Both the position numbers and the translations under genes were made by a program. 64,000 bases of DNA from Gnetum montanum (Eukaryota > Streptophyta > Gnetopsida > Gnetales > Gnetaceae): contig MNCI01005856.1 of the NCBI GenBank assembly GCA_015680685.1, forward strand, positions 246,108 to 310,107. Reading direction: 5' to 3'. Under the pieces are notes generated by a model that did not search any database, was not told where the DNA came from, and saw nothing but the letters and a program-made list of their open reading frames with translations. Of the stretch, positions 20,691 to 33,249 are shown piece by piece (the first letter of the stretch is position 1; every line of letters begins with the position of its first letter).

Positions 20691-23690
20691 AGATAGGTTT
20701 CAAGTACAAGTGGTTGGTCGGGTGTGCAAACTCATTCCCTTCCATGTCAGCTAGTTTAAATGCTCCATTGCCGTATGCTTTGGCTACCATGTAGGGCCCT
20801 TCCCAGTTGGCTACAAACTTGTTCGCATGTTCACGGACTACCTTAAGTATGAGGTCTCCTTCCTTGATCGGGTGCTTGTGAATGTCATGTTGATGGCACT
20901 ATTGTTGTTATTTTTTATACCACTTGATCTGATCGAGCACACGTGTACGTTCCTCTTTCACCGAGTCCAAGTCAACAACATGCAAGTCATTGTGTTGACC
21001 CTCATTGAGGAGTCTAGAGAGTGTGATCCTTAAGGATAGTACCTGCAACTCCAAAGGTAAAATAGCTTTCGAACTATAAATAAGACTATATGGCGTTTTA
21101 CTTGTAGAAGTCCGATGCATAGTGCGATAAGCCCATAACATGTATACCAACTATTCATGCCATTTTCTCTTGCTCTGCATAAGCATCTTCTTTAGAACTG
21201 AGATGACAATCTTGTTCGTAGCTTCGGCCTACTCGTTACACTGGGGGTAATATGGGGAAGAGAACGAATGTTTAATGCCTAAGCTGTTGCAGAAGGTTTT
21301 TGTTTCAACATTGCTAAATTTTGGTCCGTTATCAGTAATGATGGCCATTGGGATGCCAAAGCGGGTCACAATGTTTTCTAGGATAAATTTGCATACTTGT
21401 TTTGATGTAGTCTTCCTAAGGGGGATAGCTTCCACCCATTTCATGAAATATTCAATTGCGGTTATCAGTTTACCGTCATGATTCCAGGACAATCTGTGGT
21501 ATCAGTTTACCATCATGATTCCAGGACGAGCTGTGGTATCAGTTTATCATCATGATTTTAGAACAAGCTGTGGTATCAATTTACCATCATGATTCCAGGA
21601 CAATCTATGGTATTAGTTTACCGTCATGATTCCAAGACAATCTGTGGTATCATTTTACCGTCATGATTCCAAGATGAGTTGTGGTATCAGTTTACCATCA
21701 TGATTCCAGGATGATCTGTGGTATCAGTTTACCTTCATGATTCTAGGATGAGCTGTGGTATTAGTTTACCGTCATGATTCCAGGACGAGCACATACCTGA
21801 GTTTATGCTCAAATGTAGATAGGTTTCAAGTACAAGTGGTTGGTCGGGTGTGCAAACTCATTCCCTTCCATGTCAGCTAGTTTAAATGCTCCATTGCCGT
21901 ATGCTTTGGCTACCATGTAGGGCCCNTTGGCCACTAGTGCTACTAATGCACCTTAACAAGATACCTTTGTAGGATCTACGATACAACGTGTCACCTACTA
22001 ATGCATACTGTTGAGAATGTTTTTGTACTGCAGCCTTTTGTGCATTTGTTAGATGTTGCAGTGTTTCGCCATGTAGAAGGTACCTTTTTATGTCATCATA
22101 CCATTCTACTGTGTGTGTTGTACTAANTAGTGCATTTGCAATGGTGTTATCATTTCTGGAAATATGTTGTACATCTATGTTGTCGAATCACTTCAGCAAA
22201 TGCTTAGTCAAATCACAGTATGGTTGTAAGTGCTATGCTTTGCATGCATAAACGTCTGTGACTTGATTTAGAACTAACTGTGAGTCACCTTTGACTACGA
22301 GTCGCGTGATGTTGGAAGCTAGTGCTACTGTGAGACCTCTAAGGAGACCTTCGTACTCTACTACATTGTTGGTACAGTGAAAATTGAAACGATAAGCAAA
22401 GGGTTGGATCTCCCCAGAGGGATAGGTGATGACGGCAGTGGCACTTCCCCCTCAGGAGGTGGATGCTCCATCAAAATTCAGAATGGCATCGTAGTCATCA
22501 AGCACTATGTCTATTACACTCACATGTTCATCCGGGAACTCTGGCTCTATTGTCGCTTGATCATGCATTGGTGATGTAGTCATTTGAGCTGTTATAGCTT
22601 GACCTTTAACCGATGACTGTGCTATGTAGTGTAGGTCAAACTCAGCTATCATGGCTTTCCAGTGAGCTATCTTACTTGATTTGTAGAGGTTGCCTGTGAT
22701 GGATTTGAGCACATTATCCTTGCAGATTATATTGACTTGGTTATGGAAGAGATAATGTCACCATTTCTTCAAGGAAAAGGTAAGGGCTAAACATGACCTC
22801 TCCACCTCGTTGTACTTCTTTTCATGGGCTAATAATGCATGACTTAAATAATAAACAGGGACTTCAGTTCTATCATCTCGTTTCTAGCAAAGCATAGATG
22901 TGATGGATGAATCTGAAGTGGCTAGGTAGATATAGAATGGTTTGTTGTTCTGAGGTGGATAGACTATTGGTAGTTGAACAAGTGCCATTTTAATATTGTC
23001 AAATGCTTCCTGGCATTGTGAAGTCCATTCAAAATGGATGTTCTTGCATAGCAAGTGGTTCATAGGTTTCAATTTGTTTGTCAATTTTTCTATGAAATGC
23101 CTGATGAACTGTAATCTACCTTGTAGACCTCAGAGTTTGGTAAGGTTTCATGGTGGTTTCAAGTTGGTGATAGCCTTAACCTTGTTCGGATCTACTTGTA
23201 TTCCTATTTCTGATACTACGAAGCCTATCATCTTGCCCATTTTTACCCCAAAGACACATTTCTTTGGGTTGAGCCTAATCTCATATTTTAGACAATGTTT
23301 TAAAACCAAATCTAAGTCTTGTATGTGTTGCTCTGGTGTTTTTGATTTAATTGTGATGTCATCCATATAATCATTGAGAAAATGAAGTATGTAATCACTA
23401 AAAATGAATGTCATTGCTCTTTAATATGTGGCACTAGTGTTCTTCAAGCCAAATGGCATCATTGTATAACAAAAGGTACCCCATGGTGTCATGTAGATCA
23501 TCCTGAGCTGATGTTCCAAGTTGATCCATATCTGGTTATATCTCGAAAAGCCATCCATAAAAGACGACAAAGCATGCCCTGTAGTTGAGTCAACAAGTTG
23601 ATCAATTCTTGGTAGCGGGAAGTCATCCTTATGGTTGCAATGTTGAGATCTCGGAAGTCTATGCATAAGCGAATGCTTCCATTCTTCTTN
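20691..23690 (-). pseudogene. Ty3/gypsy Tat-type pol (element 1), 5' end lost in the gap
   Basis: Read on the minus strand. RT spans 23690-23085 (IDFRDLN before a frameshift, FPLPRIDQLVD, TPWGTFCYTMMPFGLKN, catalytic NDYMDD, LNPKKCVFGV). RNase H spans 23084-22720 (HFEWTSQCQEAFDN, FYIYLATSD). The Tat linker and second RNase H span 22712-22140 (EFDLHYIAQ, LNFDGAST). A poorly preserved zinc-finger part lies at 22130-21930. The integrase core spans 21462-21170 (FMKWVEAIPLRKTTS, ITDNGPKFS, HSFSSPYYPQ). The C-terminal tail spans 21150-20700 (WAYRTMHRTST, GDLILKVVREHANKF). Part of integrase, including its first catalytic region, is replaced by a duplicated segment (21463-21925) abutting an N. RT is cut by the N gap. 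Stops and frameshifts are present. Confidence 0.92.
21463..21925. other. Assembly artefact: direct copy of 20337-20799 inside pol
   Basis: The 463 bp appear base-identical to 20337-20799 (constant offset 1126). They end exactly at the N of 21926 and sit where the start of the integrase core is expected. A collapsed or misfilled gap explains this better than biology. Confidence 0.85.
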
Positions 23691-24192
23691 NNNNNNNNNN
23701 NNNNNNNNNNNNNNNNNNNNNNNNNNNNNNNNNNNNNNNNNNNNNNNNNNNNNNNNNNNNNNNNNNNNNNNNNNNNNNNNNNNNNNNNNNNNNNNNNNNN
23801 NNNNNNNNNNNNNNNNNNNNNNNNNNNNNNNNNNNNNNNNNNNNNNNNNNNNNNNNNNNNNNNNNNNNNNNNNNNNNNNNNNNNNNNNNNNNNNNNNNNN
23901 NNNNNNNNNNNNNNNNNNNNNNNNNNNNNNNNNNNNNNNNNNNNNNNNNNNNNNNNNNNNNNNNNNNNNNNNNNNNNNNNNNNNNNNNNNNNNNNNNNNN
24001 NNNNNNNNNNNNNNNNNNNNNNNNNNNNNNNNNNNNNNNNNNNNNNNNNNNNNNNNNNNNNNNNNNNNNNNNNNNNNNNNNNNNNNNNNNNNNNNNNNNN
24101 NNNNNNNNNNNNNNNNNNNNNNNNNNNNNNNNNNNNNNNNNNNNNNNNNNNNNNNNNNNNNNNNNNNNNNNNNNNNNNNNNNNNNNNNNNNN
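23691..24192. other. Assembly gap (502 Ns)
   Basis: No sequence. It removes the pol N-terminus of element 1 and the junction between pol and the upstream end of the antisense gene. Confidence 1.
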
Positions 24193-24857
24193 GATGTCTA
24201 GTTGATTGTACGGTTTGTAATCATTACCTAATGTGAGACTGCTAGACGAAGAGTATGCTATGCAAGAGAAGAATTTATATGGGTAATGGTTAGCTGAGTA
24301 TATAATTATCTTTACCTTTGTTTATATGTATTTGTATTTTAGCTAATCATTGTGTTTATTTTTTCCAAATAAAATACCCATACATTGATTTCCATGGAGC
24401 AGCATATGCCATGTGGTAGTGCATAAAATGATGAACAAGTGTAAACATCAAAGTTAACTCTGAGACAACATGAATGTGGGAGAAATCGTAGCATGAACTC
24501 AAATCACAGTGTGAACGTACGATTAGTGTAAAATCCAGTATAGCGTGGCGCAGGGACGAAGCTCAGGTTGTACGGGTGGAGATAGGCGCAGGAACAACGC
24601 AAAGGAGGTAGTAGGGGTGGTGTAGGTCAGGGCGCGACAAGTCAGACTAAAGGGTTCAGCATGTACATTCAAACAGAACCCACAACGTGTGGGGTCTTCA
24701 CGCTGGGGTTTGCAACATGTAGGGGGAATGAAGCCCTCAGCTTGCGGGGGATTGGTGTTCCAGCGTGAACGTAGCATGAAGGGAGAATCGGAACCCTCAG
24801 CGTGTAGGGTTGTACACGGCATGAATCTAAGGTTCAGGGTTTAGCGTGAATGTAGTG
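24193..24857 (+). promoter_or_regulatory. Upstream region of the antisense gene in element 1
   Basis: The first 250 bp are AT-rich and unremarkable. From 24480 to 24857 the element 1 word recurs: CAGTGTGAACGTACG, TATAGCGTGGCG, TCAGCATGTACA, CAACGTGTGGGG, CCAGCGTGAACGTAGCATG, TCAGCGTGTAGGG and TTTAGCGTGAATG. No certain TATA box is seen; CAAATAAAATACCC at 24366 is possible. Confidence 0.5.
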
Positions 24858-27800
24858 ATGGGCAAGTGTAAGTAAGTAGAAGGCCAGGGAAGGAAGGATC
24901 CTAGCTTGACTTTCGCAGAGGAAAGCGAGGCTATGCTCCGGTACCTGCCTAAACCCATGATCCCCTCATGGTCAGGATCGTTGTGTCAGTAGGCCCTGAT
25001 CCTCTGTTAAACTTTGTATTTTCGCTTGCTGTTTTCATCATTTCATACTTAATTTCCCCCCATTTTTTTATTTTGGTGTATAGCGTGAGGCCTAGCCTAT
25101 TTCTTTAGGATAGATGTTAGTATACAGGTTAGCGTTCATGTTTGGGAAATTTTGATTGTATGTTTGGCATATAGGATAGGTCTAAAACGCTCAGCGTGTG
25201 GGGTTTGTGTACCCACATTCCAGCGTGCAGTGTGTAGGGTCTGCACACTGAGCGTGAAGCTTGGGAAATTTTCTAAGTGTTGGCCCCCAACGTAAAACCT
25301 TATTGTTACATAGCTTATTAACCATGGTTCTTGAATACATGCAGGGATCCCAAACCTTTCCTCCTGGTGGTGGAGCTTGTTGGAGTTCTGACGTGGTTTG
25401 GTCTGATTGATTCTAACGAGCCAATTCCTGATATGACAATTGATCATAATGGGATATGGTTCAGAGAAGGGGCCTGTGAATTCCTTGCCTTTATCTTAGA
25501 CAAATTCAACGTGGTAATATGGTCGCATCTAAGTGAACAATTAGCACTAAGCGTGCTTGAGACTATGTTACTAGGATCTTCAAATGATATTGTGGCTTTC
25601 ATGGTGGACACCGATGAGGGACCGCTTACGATTGAGGACGGTCCCTCTGGAGGGCCCAGATCTACCCATCCATTATCGCGTATATGGAACCTATTGTCAC
25701 ATGGCTCTCACGACATCAACAACACTTTATTCTTGGCTGCTTGTGTGCATACCTTATTCTAGAATCCTCCTAGAACGGTGTACCAGGTGGAGAGGTAAGG
25801 TTGTTTAATTTACTGTTTCTGTTCTGATGCTTAGTGGTTCAGGTTTTGACCATCGTTCCTTTGCAGGCCCCAATTTGACGAAGAAGGAGTATGCGTAGGT
25901 GACGATGGACTTGCATTGGCTCATACCACCTTAGAGACTTTCATGGTAGGTCCCACTCTCCGTGGTGCCATGTTAGCCCAGACTAAGGATGACATTGTTC
26001 ATTTTCACAAATGATACTCTAAGGCATTCGCACAATGTGAGGCTCGGGGGTGGCTGCATGGGGATTGGTCCCGTAGTGGGCCAGTTTTCCCATGTGATGC
26101 TGATTTGACTCTAATGACCCTAATCCATTATCTGATGGTAAGTAATGGTATTTTTGAGGCTTAACGTTTGCTTGCTATATCATCGGTTATATTGACTCCA
26201 TAGTGTTACTTTATGCATACAGTGGGTGTTCCACCGGGCAGAGTCACCATCACAACTGGGTAGATTGAGAGCACCTTAGCCATGAAATTTGGGGAGATCA
26301 ATGATGCACAATGATGGATGTGTGATAAGGCACTGCCACATATCATCAGTTGTCTGTCCGATGCTAGCCTCATGGAGTTATTTACGACCCTATGTCCTAA
26401 TGTCTCTGTGACTGAGATGATTGCAATCGTTGATTCTTTCAACGAAGTAGTTACTTACTATAGTACTCGCATCAAGGGAATCAAAGTGGCCTTCCATCTA
26501 TCAATGGAGTTCTTTTTAGACTTCTTTGGTGTACTAGCAGCTGGGACTAAAGTGATTTTGGATAGAGTGCAGAAGGAGATCCATGTGGTTTGTGAATTGG
26601 AGGACTAGTTGGGGGTTCTTAAAGGTGCTAAGGGATTCCCTATGCAGGGAAAATCAAAAGTAACTGAAGTTAATGAGTTGTACCCCCTGTTTAGAGCACG
26701 AGTGTTTCCAAAGTCCCTATCCCAAGTGAGGAATTTTGGGGTAGAATCTATGCGCATCATGCACATGATTTTGGAGACTGGGGTACGCTATAATTGGATG
26801 CAGTTCTTGCTTTCAGTTTTCCATGGGGAGATAGTGAGGTTGCATTCAAACATTGAAGGGCAGTCCCATTTCACCTTTGCATTCTTCACCAGTTACTTGC
26901 ACCGGCTAGCTGAATTTCTAGTTGTTTGCGTGGACAACAAGTACGTGTTAAGGGAACATGGGCAACTATCTTGGCCATGGATTCGCCACTTATTTGATGT
27001 GAAAAAATTCCAAGATGCTCCTAAGGGAATTGATGAATCAGTTTCTATTACAATGGAGGGATCATCTGGCCATTCAATTCATACGTGTGACAGTGTAGGG
27101 TTGGAACTAGGTGATGTGCCCTATACTGCTAGGAGAGCCAATTGGGTAATCAAGGAAACAGTCAGGAAGGAAAAATCGAAGGTTCAACAACCTAAGTGCT
27201 CTAGAGAGGTCACCCCAGCTATAGATGAACCTAAGGTAAAACACATACAGATTAAAATGCCAGCATAGGATAAGTAAGCTTGATTCACTCATTTATCCTT
27301 GTTTTGTTATCATTATTATTTTTTGGCCATTTATCTGAAGCTGATTTTTGAACTTATGAATGTCATCAGAGTCAACTCCTGAAGTAAGAAGGGAGATGTT
27401 GACGCCAATTGTCGAGGAGGAAGAAGTCCCAATGAATTTGGATGAGGAGGACAAAGCATGCAACAATGAGATGGAAGTCCCTACCCCTATGAGCGAAGAA
27501 GCGAAAGAGCGGGAGGGAGACACCATAGAAAAGGGTCACATTGATGATCAGGATGCAGTTGACGAGATGTTTGATGGTTTCTTCAGATGTTTTAAATTGT
27601 TCTTTCTATTATTCAAAGTTTTAATTTTATGTTTTTGTTGCTACTAGGTAGAAATGTTAAAGCTAGGACGAATCCTAATGTCTATTTGGAAATACCTATG
27701 ATGAAGACTCCTATGGAAATGACCGCCAAAGTTGACCCATCTCCTACACATGAACCATTTACTTGGATCGAAATGCCAAGTAAAATGGATTTTGTCCTTG

Positions 27801-28920
27801 GTATCGTTGATCAGGTAGTCAATCACATCCAACAAGCTCACCCTGAAATAGGTATATATGTCTTAAGCATTTTGAGTCCTTCAGTTTTCACATCCATTTC
27901 CACTGTCCGATGTCTAATGCATGTTCTTCTCACGTGGATAGGGACTAAGCTGAAGTGGGATCCATCTGAGGCCACTTGCATTGACAGTCTGCCTACACTA
28001 CCACCAGAGATTGAGTAAGTGCCAAGATAGATCTATGATGAGGTGGTAGAGTGTGTTGTGCAAAATGCCAAGTCTCTTTGGACTTGTAGGAATTCCATCG
28101 AGAAACTATGGTTGCAAATTCAGGCAGGGGAAAAGGAGACTGTCAGGCTAACGGTAGAACGAGATGATTTTAACTTGCACTATGAGTTTGCCTCGACGAG
28201 GTTGATGGGTGGTCATTCTTGGCGAACCTCTGAGATTACTTATACTAGGTATTGGAATTTATTGAATTGTCAAGTAACTATGATTTGGGAGCTAGCCGAA
28301 TGGAAGGCACAAATTGATTTGCTGAATCTCAAATGCTAGGATTGGAAAGCCTTTGCATCTAAGGTACGGAAATGGGGTCAAGATGAGAAGACGCACAAGT
28401 ATCATTATAAAAAAATCATTAAAGGAGCAATCCATAGAGAAGCGTCAGCTGGAAATGTTTGTAGAGGGTTTAGGCCTACGATCTTCATTTGACGCGTTTG
28501 CTAAGCACACTGTGGTAGAGATGGAGTCTCCCAAGAGGGTTATCACTACTGCTTCTGGGGAGGTTTCTATGGGCAAGTTTCCTCTTAGACATCCCACTTG
28601 GTTCATGGTGGACAAAGGGAAGGCCTTAGCCAACGTTGATTTGGGTCTTGATGGAACCGATTGGGAAAGTGTCCCTAAAGAGGAAATCTTTCGTCTGCTG
28701 GAGTTTGGTCTATGAGGGTCTTCTTCGGTAAGTCATTTAGACTTGTCAATTTTTATTATTATTTTCTAGCAGAAAATGTCATCTTTCTTTGTTAATTATT
28801 TTCTTTTACCTTTTACAGAATCACGAGGATGACGGTGGCCAGGATGGTGGCCCTAGCGGAGTGAGGCAGGATGATGTAGAGGAGCCTGAAGATCAAGCTC
28901 CTCCTGGATTTGATGCATAG
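24858..28920 (+). pseudogene. Intron-containing gene antisense to element 1, unknown function (about 1,070 codons)
   Basis: Proposed exons: 24858-24988, 25345-25794, 25867-26137, 26223-27273, 27370-27576, 27648-27851, 27942-28727 and 28819-28920. Donors include GTAAGG, GTAAGT and GTATAT; acceptors include TGCAG, TTGCAG, TACAG, CATCAG, ACTAG and TTACAG. The model rests on a diverged second copy at 58582-61795, which shares introns 1-4. Conserved pieces: DFAEE-type N-terminus (LTFAEESEAMLRYLPKP); exon 2 (IWFREGACEFLAFILDKFNV, LETMLLGSS); exon 3 (PQFDEEGV, ARGWLHGDW); exon 4 (LMELFTTLCPNVS, FFGVLA, GVRYNWMQFLLSVFHGEIVRL, RLAEFLVV). Exon 5 is acidic, exon 7 is charged and helix-like, and exon 8 ends PEDQAPPGFDA. 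Stops (24873, 25760, 26606, 27267, 28015) and slips make this copy dead. I do not recognise the family. Comparisons worth running are the plant mobile and putative plant transposon protein domains. Confidence 0.72.
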
Positions 28921-29369
28921 CTTTGATTTGATGTTTTTGTTGTTAAAATGATTATGTATACAATATATGTATTGTGTGGGGAACATTGTACTAAGCTGTA
29001 ATTTGACTTTGATACATTTATACAATTTTTTTTCGGTTGAGTTTTCTGTTATTCATTTTTTGTTTGAATTTTGAATTTGTTTGAACACTGATAAGCATAG
29101 ATTTAAAGTGAAAATATTTTTTGTTCTTTTGACTGTTTAAATGTAAACACAATGTAGCAGTGTAAAATGTTTTTGTTCATTTTGTTGTTCAAGTGTAATG
29201 CACAAAGTAGGAATGCATGTAGGAATGTAATTGTAATTGAAGCATAATCATGTAAAAGGGGAATGTGAAGGAAAATTGTAACTGATAACGTAACAATGTA
29301 GGCATAAATTCAAATAGTGAACTTGAATTGAGAAAAAACAAATGTAAGAAAATGCTCTAATTTAAGGCC
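28921..29369 (+). other. 3' flank of the antisense gene
   Basis: AT-rich sequence with no reading frame, consistent with a 3' untranslated region. TGTACTAAGC..TTTGATACATTTATAC near 28990 could lie near a polyadenylation site. It reaches the motif tract. Confidence 0.5.
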
Positions 29370-29600
29370 ATTTTGGGCCATGCGCACATGTGTGTTAGTT
29401 TGAAGTCATGATGGACTGTAGTCTTGATGTTCTAGTTTAGGGCCATTTCGGGCCTCATGCACTAGTTTAAGGCCATTTTGGGCCATGTGTAAACAAGATA
29501 AGTTTCAAGTGATATTGGTGGATGTCTTGGTAAACCGGCCATTTCTGGTCACGGCTAGTTTTATGTCGTTGCGGACATGTGATAGTTTAACGTCATTTCG
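29370..29600 (-). repeat. Motif tract between gag-pro and the antisense gene (element 1)
   Basis: Units, as written on the plus strand: AATTTAAGGCCATTTTGGGCC, AGTTTGAAGTCATGATGGAC, AGTTTAGGGCCATTTCGGGCC, AGTTTAAGGCCATTTTGGGCC, AGTTTTATGTCGTTGCGGAC and AGTTTAACGTCATTTCGGAC. Each is a fixed AGTTTA followed by a short inverted pair (GGCC-N6-GGCC or GTC-N6-GAC). Confidence 0.85.
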
Positions 29601-30084
29601 GACGATGGAGGTGGTTTATTGATTTAGTAAGTTTTTGATTTTTCTTAATTTAATGTTAGGAGTGACGCTGGTAGGTATGATTTTGTACTCAACGTCCCCT
29701 TCCCTGATCACGTTGAACGGTAATTTAGCCCAAAGGATGTCTGATGGAACAAGCTCTATTTTGGCATCTTCTAGTGTTTCCATATGTTCAGTAGCTTCGA
29801 TGTTTGTTGTAGTTTCTAGGTTAGGAAGTATATGTACAATTTCAGGTTTGGATGTTTCCATGCTAGGTGAAGTTTCTTTTATGTCTGATGGATCATTGTC
29901 TACTGGTCGTGTGCAACTTCGTTTTTGCTTTGTGTCATCCTGTTTAGGTTCTTCAAACTTAACCTCCGAGCCTTGGTTTTTATTCGTATGTGACGAGATG
30001 GTAGGTATAGCGGCTTCCCCATGTATAATGATTTCACCAACTTCATAAGGTAGGTGGATCTCTTGGTGTATGGGGGAAGAGACN

Positions 30085-30278
30085 TTGGTGAAATCATTAT
30101 ACATGGGGAAGCCGCTATACCTACCATCTCGTCACATACGAATAAAAACCAAGGCTCGGAGGTTAAGTTTGAAGAACCTAAACAGGATGACACAAAGCAA
30201 AAACGAAGTTGCACACGACCAGTAGACAATGATCCATCAGACATAAAAGAAACTTCACCTAGCATGGAAACATCCAAA
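30085..30278. other. Assembly artefact: inverted copy of 29847-30040
   Basis: The 194 bp between the Ns at 30084 and 30279 are the exact complement of 29847-30040. They replace the middle of the protease and give a false reading frame on the plus strand. Confidence 0.85.
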
Positions 30279-32782
30279 NGAGCCCTAATTGTTCGATGAC
30301 GGGATAGGGTACTACGTTTGTGACGGCTCCGTCATCTACATGCACTCGATGTAGTTTGAATTAATTTACTTGTATCGTTATGAACATAGGTGTGGTTGTT
30401 ACTTCTCCTATTTTCTCATCAATATTGATGTTGTTAGTGTGGAAGCCTAGTGATTTAGAAGTCGATCCTTGAGGCCAATACATTACCGCATGAATTGAAA
30501 GTTCATTTGGGGGTAAGCCTTTGCTTATTGGGATCGATGTCAACATGCGTACTAGGGCTTCGCGATGAGTTTGAGAAGTTAACATCAAGTCATATAGGCT
30601 TAATGAAGTGTTTTTCTATTTAAGTGATTGCATGACCTATGTTAGAGCTATTGCTAAATCTTTACTATTAGGTATATGCTTGTTAGTGGTTACTTGGTCC
30701 ATCGGGCCCAACAATTTTATCTCATGTGTAGCTGGTTTGATGATGTCTTCCGTGATCATTGATTTAGATGTATCATTTATTCTTGATGATTCTCCATTAT
30801 AGCTCATGTTTGATTTGTTATTAGGTGATGTCATGGGTACTGTACTTAATGGGGTAGGCTTGGGGAATCCTAAGGCAAGCTGTTAACGTTCTTTCTCCAA
30901 TCGTGCTCATGTGACCCTGTTCACCAGGCGTTCTCGCATCTGGCATAGGTGAACATTTGGTTTCTGAACATCAGGTTGCTTTGGAACCCGTATGACGTAT
31001 GGAGTAGGATGGGGTTGTGATTGGACGGTTGAAGGTGGTTGAGTGTCAGGCTGCCTGGGCATCCTAAAAACATACGAGGTCGGTCTATTCTATGTTTGCA
31101 GAGTGGAAGGTTGGTGGTTATCAGGATGTTTGGGTATCTTGACAACATATGGAGTTGGTCTAGTTGGGGGCTGTGCCTCCGTAGTTGCAACTGCGGGTTG
31201 CACCAGGACTACATAGGGAGCAGGCCAGGTAAGAGGTTGCGTGTTTGAGGTTGTAGCGGTAGGAGGTACACGCACTACATATGGTTTTTCTTGTGGTGGT
31301 ACGGTAGAGGCTGCCACTGTGGGGGGTATTCAGATGACATAGGGTCTTTGTGGGGTAGGCGGGTTATATGGAGGGTATGATGATTGAGGTACAGGTGTTT
31401 GTGCAGTGGGAGGAGTACAGGCTACAAAGGGTCTCCTAGGTGTTTGTTGTTCATCATCTAAATAGATGGTGTTAATCGTGGGTGTTTCTTGTTCGTTGTC
31501 TAAGTAGATGGTGTTAATTATGTATGGTGCTTCCTTAGTATTTAGTGGATCTTTATATATGCCCATGGATTGGTTTTGTAGTTGGACTGGGTTGGACTCA
31601 TCAAAAGTTATTTCGCCCCTATCTATCATTCGTTGAATGTCTTGTTTCAAAGAAAAACAAAAATCGGTACCATGTCCATTACATTGATGGTACTCACAAT
31701 ACCTATCGAGTCTAAAGCCTTTTTGGATAGGAGGCTCATTAGGTGTGGCCAAGCTTGGATTCTTGACCAATTCACAGAATTGATCATGTCTTTGAATAGC
31801 TGCAGGAGACATTTGCTTGTGTTTCATCATTCCACCCTTCAAAAGCTAGTCAAATAGTTGAGAAGGCTTCGTGGGCAGTGGTGTGTATTGAGAGGGATCT
31901 TTCCTCTCAATGTTTCAGGCATGACTTGTTGTAGTAGTTTGCGACATAGAAGGTTCAGGTGGAGTGGCAAGAGCTAGTTTAGTATAGTTAGCAGGGGTAG
32001 TAGGCGATTTGCCTTATTGTCTCGTGCTCGTTTGTTATGTTTCTACTACTACTGCTATAGTTTCCTTAGCCTTTTCTTTGTCTTTCTTATTATGTTGGTT
32101 TCTAAAGGCTGAATAGGTTCGATCATGACTATTTTGTGCAGCTTCTTCAATATTCTTTATTTGTACAAATGCTTGGCTAAGAGTGCATGAATTAAGATAG
32201 TATAGTTTGGAATTTACAAAATCATTAACGGCCCCCTTTAGAATAGTGAGGAGATAAGTCTCTGGGATTGGCTCATGGAGCTCATTGAGGGTAGCACTCC
32301 ACCGTTGAATAAATTTTTGAAAAGGTTCAAGCAGTGCTTGCTTGATCTATATGAGGCTGTCAAGTGTTTCTTCAGGCTTCAAGTTATACTTGAACCTGGT
32401 AATGAACTGGTGTAATAAATCTTCTCAAGAAGCTATGGAGTTTTGGGGCAAAGCCTGATACCAGTCAAGTGCTCTCCCTATGAGGGACATGGGGAGCACT
32501 TGTAAGATGGCATGTGGCCATGCCTGAAGCAACACACACTCTATTCTAAATGTTACAAGATGGGCATTGGGGTCTATTTTCCCATTGTATTTGGTTAATG
32601 TGGGTAGGGAAACACCCTTAGGTAACCTTATAGGTGGGATCGAAGAGCTGATAGGGTCATTTTGATAGAAATCTACTATCTTAAGCTCTTCATCGGTAGC
32701 TATTTTGAGGAACTTGACCTCATTAGTTAGCTCTTGCATCAATTTTTTGGCTTCAGCCCAGTCTTAGGCATTAGGCAAGATN

Positions 32783-33249
32783 TCTAAACATGAGGATTCA
32801 TACCATACTCTCAGTCCACACACTTACGCAAACCTGTTATTTCATCCCTTCACGGGGGAGACTATGTCTCTCCATTCATTTAAAACCACTCAAGCGCACG
32901 TGCTATAGCAGGAACCATCCACTCTTGTTCCCACACTCCTAGTGACCGATATTCAATTCAATATACCCATCACCACTATTCCTCCCATTACCACATTACC
33001 CCCTCTTTTATAAATACAACCCCAACAACACTCGCCTCAAAATAATGTAGGAGTGACTTTCCCAGCCCGAGTGATTAGGATGTTGTCCGTGATACCAGCC
33101 TCTACATCCATGTACTATATACCATGGATCCAAACCCAAGGGACACCCTTCACCACTTTAACTTAACAAGTTTAGGGTGGTCCTTCAGAACTCATGACTG
33201 AATAGTGGGCTATGACCGGTATGCAACTGCATTAACCCCCTCACTACAA
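32783..33249. other. Probable misjoined segment inside gag
   Basis: It is bounded by single Ns at 32782 and 33250. It starts TCTAAACATGAGGATTCA, the complement of the bases just after the second N. Its composition is unlike its surroundings (CACTCTCAGTCCACACAC, CACGGGGGAGACTATG). It interrupts gag, whose frames resume on both sides. No gene is seen in it. Confidence 0.7.

Noticed and set aside
24523-24822. Minus-strand frame ahead of the antisense gene
   Set aside because: It lies in the word-array region and its residues only reflect the repeated CAGCGTG words.
30054-30299. Plus-strand frame within gag-pro
   Set aside because: Product of the inverted duplicate between two Ns; it simply repeats 29847-30040.
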